Shown here one piece after another: positions 10,761 to 23,600 of a DNA stretch of 64,000 nucleotides. A program made the translations under genes and the position numbers. This DNA comes from Anodontia alba (taxonomy: Eukaryota > Mollusca > Bivalvia > Lucinida > Lucinidae), in the NCBI GenBank assembly GCA_964016985.1, contig OZ024827.1, forward strand, positions 113,571,953 to 113,635,952, in the 5' to 3' direction. The notes beneath the pieces were generated by a model. That model worked only from the letters and a program-made list of their open reading frames with translations. It did not search any database and was not told the DNA's origin. The stretch's first letter is position 1, and the number at the start of each line of letters is the position of its first letter.

Positions 10761-11129
10761 AGCTAATAGTGAGCAAATTTTATTTTATAATTGGTATAAT
10801 TTTTGAAAATAACTAAAGTCATTGCCATATGAGCAAGTTATTTATTTATTTATTTATTTATTTATTTTTTTTTTATCTGCTTGTATTAGATTTGCACACA
10901 AATGTTGCCATTGACTTACGAACATAATACTTTTTTTTGATGTTTTTTAAATACTCTTGTGTATACTTATCCCTTGAAGTACAAAAATAAAATCATTATA
11001 AAACAAGTTTAAGCTTTACAACAATTTTTCTTGCAGCATTTTTTTTTTCTTTTTTTCGGTTGTTTTTTTTTTGTTATTGTTTGGCCAGATATTGAAGTCC
11101 AGGAAAAACAATAGCTACTTCCAAAAACA
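10761..11129. repeat. Low-complexity AT with an (ATTT)n microsatellite
   Basis: A tetranucleotide TTTA run lies near 10840-10866, followed by poly-T tracts at 10866-10875 and 11040-11070. No gene was seen. Confidence 0.6.
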
Positions 11130-11954
11130 AATCAGCCTATATGAGCTTATAGTATAGCCATGCTTCTGTCATCCATCCTCTATTTGAAACCACTTCTCCC
11201 TTGATGCAGCAAACGTCTCCCTACTTTCCCAAGACGTCGCTTCTCCCTAAATTTCTGGGCCAGCTTTGATCCCGAGGCTATAGTTCACCAAATATCAGCA
11301 TAGTTATGCCCCTTTGAATTTTTTTTAAATTGTTTTTGTTTCCAATTAACTCCTGACAGTTAACATCCAGGGCACTGAATTATACAGTTTATGTGCTACA
11401 TCTTATTACTTATGATGGGCGTATAATGCCTCTGCTTGCGTAGCTCTTGTTATTAATTTGAACAATTTCAAAAGATTGATTTCCTGGTTGTGTTATTTTA
11501 ATACATGTATTGTCAGCTATCTTGGATGAGCCAGTCTCTATTTCAATAAATTATAAGAGCTCAATGCAAAGATAGTTTTGACAAAGTTTAAGCAAGATCT
11601 GTTCAATTGTTCTTGTGAAAGTGTCCTTCATATTTTGTACTATGTTTAATTCTGCTAGTTCAAAACTATTGTTACAACTGTGGTGTCAGCATCCAAAGTT
11701 GGATGTTATGGTTTAAGTTACTTATGTGATGGGTAAAGTGCTGTCAGGTGAGCTATCCTGTACATTGACAGGTCTTCTTAGTTGTTGTGGACATCTTGAA
11801 TTGTCCATTTTGCATTAATTTAAAAGAGCCTGATGCAAAGATAGTTCTGATCGAGTTTGGTCACAGTTTGTTCAGCAGTTCTGATCGAGTTTGGTCACAG
11901 TTTGTTCAGCAGTTTTTGTCTTTTTTAAGGAATCTGGTGCTATTATTTCAATAG
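11130..11954. repeat. Duplicated tail block, then intron 4 sequence with a 33-34 bp tandem duplication
   Basis: 11130-11465 repeats the 8346-8645 segment. Further on, TTCTGATCGAGTTTGGTCAC occurs twice in tandem near 11845-11913, a unit of about 34 bp. The AGAGC(T/C)(C/T)(A/G)ATGCAAAGATAGTT motif occurs at 11560 and 11826, suggesting a longer, older duplication of about 270 bp. Confidence 0.5.
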
Positions 11955-12013
11955 GAATACCGGAAGTAAAGAGCCCACCAATCCAACATACAGAAGCAAA
12001 TGCCTCTCTATTG
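11955..12013 (+). CDS. Exon 5 of the plus-strand gene
   Basis: The acceptor TATTATTTCAATAG leads to 59 bases ending TTG|GTAAGA, a strong donor. It enters in phase 1 and leaves in phase 0, adding GIPEVKSPPIQHTEANASLL, a Pro/Ser linker. An alternative acceptor about 21 bases upstream (TTTTTTAAG) also keeps the frame open in another reading, so the 5' edge is uncertain. The next exon that accepts phase 0 in this direction is at 63447. Confidence 0.45.
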
Positions 12014-12604
12014 GTAAGAATTTTTTTCATATACATACTCTCTATTTAAATTAAGCACATTTTAAATTTTTCATTTCACTTTCTAAGATTACAAACACAC
12101 CTACAATCTATCTCAAGTCCCTGTTTGGACGAACTGGATTAGAAATTCATTAGAACAGTCATACACAGCATGAGGCAATAATCAGATGGTTTTGTCAAAT
12201 CCTCATCATAATAAATGAGCTGGCAATGTTGAGGATCTAAGACAAAAGATGCAGCAATACACTAACTTCATGATACATCCATAACACAATACACATCATG
12301 ATCCAGCTTTTCATACATGGAAGAAATTTGAGATTTACACCATTTGAAAGAGGTGCTAAACTGTTTCAAGACTTGAGTTTTCTTCATTGTGCTAATGAAA
12401 CTAATTTGAAGTATGCAACAAAATTAAGACTTGTGCAAATTAACTTCAGGCAAAAATCTATAAAGTTACAAAGGCTTATCTCAGAGACGATACATGAGTG
12501 CAAACTTTTGTTGAATATTCACAAATACTTTGTCGTCATAAATTGATTGGGTCGCTAAAGGCATTTCTACCAGCATGTTTTGAATTTTATAAATAGTGTA
12601 GTCA
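12014..12604. other. Start of the giant intron, nothing recognised
   Basis: AT-rich unique-looking sequence. An 82-codon plus-strand frame at 12298-12546 has no resemblance to a known family and no splice context. Confidence 0.35.
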
Positions 12605-12804
12605 NNNNNNNNNNNNNNNNNNNNNNNNNNNNNNNNNNNNNNNNNNNNNNNNNNNNNNNNNNNNNNNNNNNNNNNNNNNNNNNNNNNNNNNNNNNNNNNN
12701 NNNNNNNNNNNNNNNNNNNNNNNNNNNNNNNNNNNNNNNNNNNNNNNNNNNNNNNNNNNNNNNNNNNNNNNNNNNNNNNNNNNNNNNNNNNNNNNNNNNN
12801 NNNN
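12605..12804. other. Assembly gap of 200 N
   Basis: Exactly 200 N, the usual placeholder for a gap of unknown length. Its right side is already inside the tandem array 12805-13530, so the break probably reflects collapse or failure in that array. Confidence 0.95.
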
Positions 12805-13530
12805 CGGGTCTGCTTATTTTTCATATAGAAAGTATATATTAAGTTTCAAGGTCCTACACAAATTGGTTTCCAAGACACAGTAGGCACTTAATTTTCATAA
12901 AAAAGCAAATAACTCTGGCAATATTTGGTCCACTCCACCCTTAAGTTAATCAGCACATTTTCATATGGTCAGAATATTGTATACCAAATATCAACTTTCT
13001 ATCTGAAATGGTTCTTAAGATATCATGTCCGCAAGAAAGCGCAACGGACAGAGGGAAGTTGTAAAGGGAGATAATTTTGTTATCAATGGATCAATCAAAA
13101 AAAAAAATACAGGACTGCTTATTTTTCATATATAAAGTATATATTAAGTTTCAGGGTCCTACGAAAATTGGTTTCAGAGATACAGTAGGCACTTAATTTT
13201 CATAAAAAGGGAAATAATATTTGGTGCACTCTGCCCAAAAGTAAATCAGCACATCTTCATATGGTCAGGATACTGTATACCAAATATCAAATTAATATCT
13301 CAAATGATTCTTAAGATATTGCATTTGCAAGAAAGCATAACGGAATTCTCATAAAAAGGGAAATAACTCTGACAATATTTGGTGCATTCCACCCAAAAGA
13401 TAATCAGCATATCTGTATATGGTCATGATACTGTATAATAAATATCAACTTCATATCTCAAATTGTTCTTAAGATATCGCGTCTGCAAGAAAGCGTAACA
13501 TGGGTAGTCTGTCAACATGGGTAGGAAACT
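12805..13530 (+). repeat. Compound tandem array (~160 and ~295 bp spacings)
   Basis: Landmarks such as CTGCTTATTTTTCATATA (12811, 13115), ATATTTGGT(C/G)CA (12922, 13209, 13375) and CATATGGTCA recur. It continues into the N gap on its left. Confidence 0.6.
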
Positions 13531-15120
13531 TCATAATCGGAGCCAGTGGCTCTGATAAGCAAATGTTGTGTGCGTCTTCCGGAGCACGTGCGGCTCTGAA
13601 TATAGCGGCTGAAAAAAAGTAAACAAAGAGATAGGTCAGTCACTCATCGAAAGAATCTGTTTTTGTGGGGTAGTTTTTCTCAAAAAGGAGAATTTCATGC
13701 TGCTCTGAAGTCTTTTAACAGTTTTCTCACCTAATAGATAGTTTGTAAATGTGTACGATCTCGTCTGAATTACTTGTAGCGTGGGCTGATCGATGCTGAA
13801 TAAACTGATCGTTGAAGGTTCAGCGACGCTATTCCCGGTTATTTTGTCATAAAATGCATATAAGCCTGGACTGTTTGGCATTTTTTATGTGTGAAATTAT
13901 TGTTTGACCTGTCTCACTTACCGAAAAATAAAAATTGACAACAAACTAATGGAAATGGAGGGCAAATAAACAATGGCTCCGATGGTGTAGGGCGGTTCTG
14001 AATATATCGGTCAGCTTTGATAACTGAGGGCTAATGTTTGCAGAACTATTATTATAAAAGACAGCCTCTGTCCAGTAGCAAGTATTGAAGCCTTGCAGCA
14101 ACGTTTGTCTCTTCTGATCTTTGGACATCTATTCTGTGCTGTAACAGTTGATTTTTGCTCTAAAATGTCTTGACGGGGACGTACAACCTTAGCAAAACAA
14201 GCACAGAAACTGATTATGGCCTCTGGTAATGGATTTATGTGGACTTTTCTGTTTCAAGATATGCGATGAAATCGATCACGTCACAGGTGCAATTTTTGTG
14301 GTCTCGTTTTAGCGGTAGGAGTAACTCTGTATGATAGGGGATAAAGACATGTATAATGTTTTAAATCTCTGAACAAGCGATCTAGACGTAGACACTTTTC
14401 TTCCATAAACACTCAGAATGAAATCTAAAGTGATAACCAAGCACCATAAATAATTACAAGAATGGCGTTTGGAAGAAGTTTTAGAGTATCATATCGACCA
14501 ATTCATGTTTCAAGATTTTTTGTCTCACAAATTTTATTTTTGTTTTAGCTTTCTAAGGAATTGTTCTTGCTAGAAGTATGCCATATTGGTTATTTCTTCA
14601 TCTTGCAAATTCAAAACATTCAAAATATTTGACCTAATTTCACTGTAAAAAAGAATGTAAAGACAAAAGGATAGACTGTGATTACATGTCCAGATGGAGA
14701 GTTTTTGCCATTAGTGGTTCACAAAAAAATGGGAATCCATTGACATTGCTTCAGTTAAGCAAACAGTTGTGGACAGCCGTCGGTAAGCTTCAGAAAATTG
14801 AAATAGTGAAGGAGCTTGGGAAACTAAATACATTTTTATAATCCTGAAAATATGATTTCCGGACAAAACATAAACTTTTAAGCCAGACTTACCATGCAAA
14901 TATTATTTTGAAACTGTTTAGCTTAATCCTTTTTTTGCATGACTTCGTACAGAAAGCTTCTTTTTGAGATACAAGTATATAAAAGTGGGTGGGTAACTAT
15001 GTATCATGAGGAGTAGAGACATATTTAAATACAAAATGATGTCTAAGGTGATAACTTAGCACTTTTCCAATTTCAAAAATGGCTTTTTGAAGTAGTTTTA
15101 GTGTATAATTTTCAATGAGT
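13531..15120. other. Intron sequence without recognisable features
   Basis: No convincing exon, RNA gene or repeat family. GGCTCTGATAAG and GCGGCTCTGAATATAG near 13555-13605 are partly echoed at 13990-14010, so some old duplication is possible. Three open frames of 60-81 codons look accidental. Confidence 0.35.
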
Positions 15121-15865
15121 ATGTAAGCTGTCTAATTTCAAAACCAGTCCTACTCATACCGGACAGTCCACTACTGCCTTAATACCAGTCTTATTGATAC
15201 CACACAGTACACTATATCCCCAGTACCTGTTCTACTAATACACTACAGTACTCTTCTGCCCCAGTACCAGTCCTTATGATACGTCGCTGTTCCCTGCTAA
15301 CCCAGTTCCAGTCTGACAAATACCCTTCAGTCCACTACTGCCCCAGTACCACTCTTGTTGATTCGACATAGTCCACTACTGCCCGAGTACCAATCCTACT
15401 GATACCCTGAAGTCCATCTCTGCACCAGTACCAGTCTTATTGACATACTACAGTCCACTACTGCCACAGTACCAATCCTACCGATATCCTACAATCCACT
15501 GCTGCCCCAATACCAGTCCTATTGTGCTGTTACCTTACAGTCAACTACTGCCCCAGTACCAGTCTTACTGATATCACATAGTCCTCTACTATCTCAGTAC
15601 CAGTCCTTCTGGTATGATGTCCACTATTGCTCCAGTATCAATCCTACTGATAGCATATAGTCTACTCTTGTCCCAGTACCTGTCCTGCTGATATCCTACA
15701 GTCCACTACTGTCCAAGTACCAGTTCTACTGATACTCTATAGTCCATCAAGCCCTGGTACCAGTCCTATTGATGTCTCACAGTCAATTAGTCCACCAATA
15801 CCTGTCCTACTGATACCCTGTAATTAACCACTCTCAGTACTAGACCTATCGATAGGTCCATTATT
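15121..15865 (-). repeat. ~41 bp minisatellite, inverted orientation
   Basis: About 17 degenerate units of CCAGTACCAGTCCTACTGAT plus ACAGTCCACTACTGCC. Read on the minus strand they match the unit of the next array (GTAGTGGACTGTA, GGACTGGTACTG). The two arrays therefore meet head to head near 15866-15880. Confidence 0.75.
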
Positions 15866-16621
15866 GCCCTAGTAGCCGTCCGCGGACTGGTACTGTGTCT
15901 ATAGTGGACTGTAGAGTATATGGAGGACTGGTACTGGGTCTGAATAAACTGCTGAGAATAAAGAGGTACTAGATCTGTGCTGGACTGCAGAGAATAGGGA
16001 AGATGTGTACTGGGTCTGAAGTGGACTGTATACTATAGGGGGACTGGTACTGGGTCTGTAGTGGACTGAACAGAATACGGAGGACTGGTACTGAGTCTGT
16101 AGTTGACTGTAGAGTATACGGAGAATTGGTAGCTATTCTGTAGTGAATTGTAGGGTATACGGAGGATTGATACTGTGTCTCTACTGGATTACAGAGTACA
16201 AGGAGGACTAGAACTTGTAGACGGCTGTAGAGTATACAGAGGACTGGTCTATAAAGGACTGCAAAGGACTGCAGAGCATAAGGAGGAACAGTACTAAGTC
16301 TATAAAGGACTGTAGAGTATACGGAGGACTAGAACTGGGATTGTAGTGAATTGAAGAGTATACAGAGGACTAGGATGGTCTATAGTGGACTGCAGAGTAT
16401 ACGGAAACTGGTACCGGGGTCTCTAGAAAATTGTAAAATATACAGAGGACTGGTACTGTGTCTTTAGCGGACTGTAGACTATACGGAAGACTGCTGGGTC
16501 TGTAGTGGACTGTAGAGTATAAGGAGGACTGGTATGGGGCCTATAGTGGATAGAAGAGTATACAGAGGACTGGTACCGTATCTGTAGTTTACTGGTGAGT
16601 CTACAGAGGACTGGAACTTGG
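15866..16621 (+). repeat. ~41 bp minisatellite, left part of an array split by a hAT element
   Basis: About 18 units of GGACTGGTACTGGGTCTGTA plus GTGGACTGTAGAGTATACGG. The array stops abruptly at 16621, the first base of a hAT terminal repeat being 16622, and resumes at 29485 in the same phase. The ~70-codon frame here only reflects the repeat. Confidence 0.8.
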
Positions 16622-16759
16622 CAGGCTGTCAAGTGTATTTTGGTGCAAAATATATATTCAAGGCTTAAAAAAAATAGGAAATTTATGGGAAAAATATAGG
16701 AAAAAAATAGGGAAATTTATAGGATAATTATCAAGGTTTAGCAGTAAAAAAGGCCTTGT

Positions 16760-17535
16760 TATCATAAAAAAAGTACCAAAAATGCAGGTATTCTAAATTT
16801 AAACAGATGGTTTAATAAGATAAAAAGCAACAAGAAGTTTTGGTAAAAGGATTAAAACTTCTGTTAGCCACTGTCAGATTTTGCTATTTTTGATATGGTC
16901 CTGGCCTCCACCTCCCCTTACAGTCAGCCCTCAATCACCATCTTAAATGTCATCAAAGGTTTTATATTAGTGGCAATAAAAAAAATAATTTATAATCATC
17001 TTTATTGCTTTAAGTCAACATAACATCAAATGTGTTTAACCAATTCAAGATAAGTTGTGTTGCAATAAATACAAGATACATGAGTTACTGACTAGGTTAC
17101 TCTGTTTAATGACAAGCTCACGTAACATCCTGAAAAAAATGAAGTTTTAAAGAAATCATCAAGAGAAAATTATGTATACAGTTATACATAACTGTCTTTG
17201 TGCATTTACCATGGGTATCTTGGGATGGTCAAGCACATAGCAAAGTATCAACATGGAAAGTAACAGAACTTTAAGAAACTGACAATTATTTTGCCTAGTT
17301 TAGTAATTGCAATACTTGTACTATGAATTCTCTTAATCATATTCTTGAAGTTGAAAATATAACTCATCAAGCTTAGACATTGTACTTCTTGTACTATGAA
17401 TTCTCTTAATCATGTGCTTGAAAAATGAAAATATAAGTGACCATAGTATTACACTATCAAAACTGAGAAAAAATAACACTAATCTGGCATACAAGTCACT
17501 AACTCCAGAATTTGGTTTTATTGGCTAAGTTCACC
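16760..17535. other. Non-coding 3' region of the hAT element
   Basis: Lies between the left terminus and the transposase stop codon. A 24 bp sequence around TACTATGAATTCTCTTAATC occurs twice, near 17320 and 17390. Nothing else was recognised. Confidence 0.4.
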
Positions 17536-18687
17536 TCATTTCTTAGCTTTCTTTGAATCCACCTGAGCAATTTTCCCCAGGTTCTTCCTTTTCCTACCTT
17601 CCACTGATTTCTGTTCTTCTCTTACTCTGTCTAGACGCTCTGTTGATTCTTTGATCTTTTTCTGAGCAGTCTCGAACAATGACTGACTAACTGATGCACT
17701 AGAAAAATCTCTTTTTTTTTAATGCTCTAGCCAGCTTTTCATTTCCTTCTTCAAGCAGTTTTTCAGCAGCATGAAGTTCTTCTTTAGAGTTCTTTTCTTT
17801 ATCATTCAGCTTTTTCATTTTTTCATTCAAAGTCTCTTTTTCTTTTGCTGCTTCTTGTTTTTGTTTTTCAAGCTGTGCACACTCTTCTTTCTTTTGCTGT
17901 TTATTCTTCTCCTCCTCTTCCCTCTTTTGCTTTTCCTCTTCTAGCCTCTCCTTGTAAACTCTGTGACTACCTCTGACATAACCTATTAGTTCCTTGGTAA
18001 GAGGTAAACCTTCTGGCTGCATATGTTCAGGGTCATGGATTTTCAGCCTCTTTAGAAAGTCTGTTCCCTACAAATGATTTTGATGACAGGTTAACCCTCT
18101 CTTTTCCCAACATTTTCTTATCATCTGATAGCCCTCTTTCAACATCAGCATTACCATGTGGCAATGCCAGCACTCTTTTTCCAAGCCTAGGGTACTTATC
18201 TTTGCCACTACCAGTTTTCAATTTCAGAATGTCTCTCCAGTAATGATCAATCCTTCTGAACTCAACTTCATCATCTTTCTCTATTTTCCAAAGTTTCTCA
18301 TCAATTTCTTCCCCTTGGTATACCTTCCACTCATCAGTGATCAATGCCACAGCTTCTTCTGCAAAAGGTAACTTCCTTGCTACCGTTTCTATTGCTGAAC
18401 TGCTACTGGGCTTAAGTCTATGTTCAGGATGTAAACAGCCCAAATCTTCCAGAAGTTCATTATCAAATGGAAAATTAGATAACCGGTATGACACTCCAGT
18501 ATTGAAGAACTTTCTAATATCTAAAAGTGCTCTTTTCTGTTTCCCAGAATCCAGATTCCTCAACATCTGTCTTGTTGAATCCTCAATTATCATCTCTTTG
18601 ACAACTGATTCTGTAGCTCACCATACTTCACCTCTTTCAGATCCTGTCCAGTTTTATTCTGATATACAGATGCTTTGACATATCTGC
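17536..18687 (-). pseudogene. hAT transposase remnant, C-terminal part
   Basis: Read on the minus strand, this continues the catalytic domain found at 28540-29360. It includes the hAT dimerisation segment LPHGNADVERGLS (near 18150) and then a highly charged coiled-coil tail of about 130 residues, rich in EEEKNKQQKKEE-type sequence, ending at a TGA at 17536. Lesions seen are a frameshift and stop near 18595 (QLSKR stop), a frameshift near 18040, and a frameshift in an A8 run near 17712. The 5' edge at 18687 is the target duplication of the retroposon that split the gene. Transposases of this group act in the nucleus by cut and paste. This one cannot be functional. Confidence 0.75.
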
Positions 18688-18866
18688 CCATCATCATGTT
18701 TTTTTTTATTGTGTTGGGGTTTAACGACACGTCAACCCTTGAGGGTCATTTTGTGTCGTCTCCCAGAGAAAGGGAGAGAAGAGATAGAAGAGACAGTAGA
18801 GGAGATGAAAGAGAGGGACAGGGAAGAAAGAGGAACAGGAATGAAAGTAAAGAAACAGAAGAAATA

Positions 18867-19193
18867 AAAATGAAGTTTTTTAAAAGTAAAACATATTTTA
18901 ACGAGTAATACTTAACCTATAGATAATGTGCTATTCTCTTCTGTTTTCACACCTTCCACAGAAAAAACGACCTTTCAGTCGTTAATTAAAGTCTTAAACC
19001 AGAAGGTCCCTTAGGCAGTTACCTGTGTGACTTAACTCCTCCCGCTCAATTGATCATGTGTCAGTTTCTTTTATGTGTAAAACAATAGAAACAATTAGGA
19101 GATAAGCGAGGGTGGGGGAAGGGAGATAATTGATTTTCTATAGGTTAAGTATTACTCGTTAAAATATGTTTTACTTTTAAAAAACTTCATTTT
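18867..19193. repeat. Foldback module at the left end of copy A, 57 bp perfect arms
   Basis: 18867-18923 and 19137-19193 are perfect reverse complements. They include TGAAGTTTTTTAAAAGTAAA and CGAGTAATACTTAACCTATA. Between them lies sequence homologous to the right end of the element (TTCTGTTTTCACACCTTCCA, CTTAAACCAGAAGGTCCC). The module abuts the inner end-like sequence at 19192 directly. The same arrangement is found in copy B. Confidence 0.8.
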
Positions 19194-20658
19194 AACTTCA
19201 TAATACATTAACCTATAGATAATGTGCTAGAATTTGCAGAATAGGAGGGAGGTGTTTTCCTAATTCTAACATCAATAATATCTCACCACTTCTGGTTAAA
19301 GACTCAGGAAACTCTAAGGAATCAGATACATTCTAATTCTATATTTAATAGAAAGAATGATCTAGATTCACAAAATAGCATATCTTTAAGGTGTTATGAT
19401 CTAACAACCTTATAAATAATAGTAGACTCCAGAGGAAGCCAGTTCTTAAGTCTCAGAGACCTAACATTGCCCCCCCCCCCCACCCTTTTATTTTTTTGGG
19501 GGGGGGGGGGGGGGGGGGGGGGGAACAACAATTGGCTTCAAAAAGAAAAAGAAGTCATTGAGACATAACATAAATATTCCATCGCAAAGTAAGCTAGGAA
19601 TAAAGAAATAATATTTTCAAAACAAAATTTGTAAAACAAAAAGCCAAGACCATATACTGTAAGTAGTCTATCTAGGGTCTTGAATAAATAAGGAAAAGTC
19701 TACTCGGTGGAGTTTCCTATAGATAACTGACATATGTAGATATTTTGGATAAAATTCTAGATATGTGAAGCTATCTAATTGTAATAGTCTAAGCTATTAG
19801 AATTATAAACTAATTAAATTCTGTTAATTGGAGCGACAGGACAGTTTCCGATGAACAGACATGGACTTAAAATAACCATGTTGTATAATTATTCCCCTTT
19901 GATCAAAATAAAGAAGGGGAGATAATAAAAGTAGATGGAGTTAACTATAACTCAGTTATCCATCAGAAGAAAAAGGTATAGACAAACGTAATGGTTAAAA
20001 ACTATTGCTAGACTAATTGTATTACGAATTTTTAGTCAAGCAATAAAATAATACAGAGTTTGCATAAAACTGCTGGGAAGAAAAAAAAAACCTAAACCAT
20101 TGATAATTAGTTTTGTCATAGACATGTAAAAGCGTTTGATATCCTGACAAAATAATAAAGAAGAAACTGTCAACATCATAACTTAATGTTTGACAGACAA
20201 TAAGAGAGATAAGAATAAGGTTGATCGCAGCTAACTGAAAGACGGTCATAGTTTGGCTAAATCTTACCGTATTGATAAGATTAAGCAATAATAAATAAGC
20301 TGGATAGAATCTTTCTATACCAGAAGATTGCCATGAAAAGTACTCCTGAGTAAATAATCATGGAAATCAAGAAATGTTAACAAATCCACTTTGTAATGAC
20401 GAATCAAAATGTTCATAAAAAGAGAAGGACTCAGAGAAAAAGTAATAGTGTGATAATCTCTGAAGAAAGATTATACAATAGTACTGATTAATAATCTCTA
20501 AAACACTTAATTTATAAGTTAAGAGATAGTATTACTATTCTATACGCATATTTAAGAATAGTAAGAAATAAATGAATACTAAATTAAAATTATACTACGA
20601 AACAAATTCCTGCTATAAATAAAAAGTTAAGCCTAACTATTTATTAAGCAAGGAATTA
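19194..20658. other. Left unique part of copy A
   Basis: AT-rich sequence colinear with 38196-39560 of copy B. A C10 tract near 19470 and a G24 run near 19499-19523 mark a homopolymer region that also varies in copy B (38470-38505). An 88-codon minus-strand frame (20022-20288) is not under coding constraint, because the differences from copy B are nearly all replacements. Confidence 0.6.
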
Positions 20659-23600
20659 CGGTAAATGTCCTAAAATTTCGAACACTCTAAAATTTCGAAC
20701 ACCTAATATTTTTGCCCAAAATAATTTCTGGAAATGTCCTAAAATCTCGAACAGTAGCAGTTTTGCAAAAAGGGGATTTCTAAAATTTCGAACACAGCTT
20801 TCTTCAAGTAATTTTTTATCAGCACATTTTTTTTTTTTTTTTTTCCGTTACAGAACCGGGAACTAAAGTAGTAATGTTGAAAGCCACCGCCAAACGTAAA
20901 TGCTCACAGCAGTGTCATAACGAATTTTATGTACATAAATGGCATGGGAACCGTATTTTAATTTTATACAAGCCCAGGAGATACTGACTGAAAATTCACA
21001 AGAAAAAAAAAAAGAAAAAAAAAAAAGACTTCCATCACAATGTTAGCCATTTCCCCGCGACAGTCACGTGGATGTCCGCATGATAAGGGTTAGATTATGC
21101 GCAGGCGATCTAGAACTGTTGTTACCTTGTGGCAGACATGATAAATATTTCGGTTGAAAAACGAAGGCCAGGATAAATCTTTGGATCCGCGCTGTACGAT
21201 CTGACTATTTGCTGTTTGTTCGTGTATGCCACCACTACTTCATATGTCTTATTGCTATACCTACGTGGATTTTCATGGGTCTGCTCAGATACGCCACCGG
21301 ACGATGACACGCGGTTCTAGGACGGTCTCATTTCCAGTGTAATATATATGTGAAAATACAGAAAATGCAACAGTCACATTCCCTTGCCCCGCACGAAGAA
21401 ACCGCGTGCTCGAACGGTAACGTCACGAGAAATCGTGGCGGAAACCGCTTAGAGGGAAAAAACACACTTATGTTCGTTAAATTATAGAGCATTTATTCGT
21501 CAGAAATGCATATGAAACTGGCAGGTATTAAAATAGAACCTAAGTATTGGGACAGATAGGCCTGTGCAAACTGTAGACTCAGATCAGACGCCGCAGAGAA
21601 AGAGGGAATGAAACTAGTTAGGGAGAAGAGGGAACATGAAAGATACTTTTAGGACAATAAGACGTGCAACCAGTGAAGACTCAGATCATCTTCCGATGCA
21701 AGGGCAGTCAGATTTTGCCGTTTGTGGTAGCAAACAGGCATGTAAACTCCAGTTCTTGGGGAGATTACAAATCTTTGGTTAAATATGTCAGTTTCAGTGA
21801 AGGTTTAAATGCGTTTTGCGGCGTCTGATCTGGGTCTACACTGTTTGCTCAGGCCTGTCTGTCCGAATACGTAGAGTAAGTATGGAAATTCGATCAGATC
21901 TAATCCCTTCAGAAATCATCCTGGATCCGCCCCTTATTCAAAAAAAAAAAAAAAAAAAAAAGCTGGGTCGACTCGTAAAATTCATCATCAAGGCGTATGC
22001 AATTAGCTCCCTTTAAACAGTAAACCCTAAAGAGTGAGGACCTTACTCCGCATTTACCAGGGTATAAATAAATATAAGTGCTGTTATTCTTTTACATTAT
22101 GTATATATATTGAGAACATTATAATTATTAAAATACCCAGAAAATGAACAGTCACGAAACAACAATTCCCTTGCCTCGACTTAAGAAACCACGTGCTCGT
22201 AGCGATCGTGGCAGAAACTTTTTCGGGAGAAAAACAAGCTTATTTTATAGAGCCTTTTCTCATCAGAAATGCATATGAAACTGGCATGTATTAAAAATTT
22301 AAAGAACCTATATATTGGAACAGATAGGCCTATACAACAGCGTAGACCCAGATCAGACGCCACAGAGAACAAGGGAATGAAACTAATTTGGGGGAATAGG
22401 GGAATTGGCCTCTGGGCTTTTCAAGATCGTCCTCCGAGTATATTCGTTTCTTAATTAAAGCCAGTATTGGTGTCTTCACATGTATTCCTGTATTTTTCAC
22501 AGGTATTCCTGTATTTCGGTAGTATTCCGGTATTTGGGTAAGTCGTGTGACCGTTATACCCGAATTCCTAAGTTGATCTGATCATTTCTGCAAAGTGTGA
22601 CCACATGCGATAGTAAGAAAACGCTACACACGAAATTGTAAATTAGCATGTGCATCTGCGCATTCTGATCTGGGTCGTTCCTGCTCGTCCGTACACTGTG
22701 TCCTTTGGTAATATCTGCCACTAATATTTAAGTTTAGCGTGCTAAAGGTTTCAATAAGCACACCGAAAACGTTAAGCGCCTCCAGCAAAATATTTCCTGT
22801 CTGACGGCGTGATTGTCATGATGCTCAGTGCATCCTATTCGAACAGGTAATGGTCCCAACAGAGATGATAGGTCCCAACATGCCAAAATTAACCTAATCA
22901 TTTGTTACAAATGTGATCAATCTGTGCACTTGCTGGAGACTGCGATTCATGTATAACAGTGTTTTATACCAATGACCTAATCAGCGATTTGAGTGGACAC
23001 CATCCTGCACTAGACTGCGTCTCGCACTCTGATCTGACTTACACAAATGCACAAAGGGACATTTTCGCCTGAACATGGATCTCATTGATGACAGATTCAT
23101 TGATGACAGATAATTCTTGCAATAAGTTCCGTTACCGAATTTTAAGCGACAATACATTTTTCTTAAAGAAAGAAATATAGCTAAAATGATAATGACAGTT
23201 CACAGGTTTGGCATACATAGTTCAGTTTGGTGTAGAGCTAAAATCTTTGATCTTGACCAGGCTGCATGCAGATCTGGTTGTCCGCACTGTTCGTTTATGT
23301 ATGAGTCTTTCCAATAGAAACGACCTTATGACATTTGAGACCAGCATAGACAAGATCAACATGCGCATCCGCGCAGTCTATGTATCGGGTTGGTCTGATC
23401 TGGGTCTACGTATATCGCCAACAGAATGCAGTGTGAATACTGCGCTTCAAAACGGCGGAGATTCTAATCAGTCTGCGCTTTTCACATTTAAACTCCGTAC
23501 ACTTCTCCTTTGAGGAAAGGGACTTTTATGTTTCTGTAGTGGCTCAAACAAGAACAAATGTGCGGTAACCTTTTGAAGTATTTTTGGTCAGTGCGGTAAA

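Noticed and set aside
12567..12828. Open frames across the gap
   Set aside because: They consist of N translated as X.
17699..18022. Coiled-coil host gene
   Set aside because: It is the C-terminal tail of the hAT transposase pseudogene, continuous with the dimerisation segment after small frameshifts.
20022..20288. 88-codon minus-strand ORF shared with copy B at 38941-39195
   Set aside because: Differences between the copies are nearly all amino-acid replacements and the C-termini diverge by frameshift. It is hydrophobic AT-rich noise, not a conserved protein.
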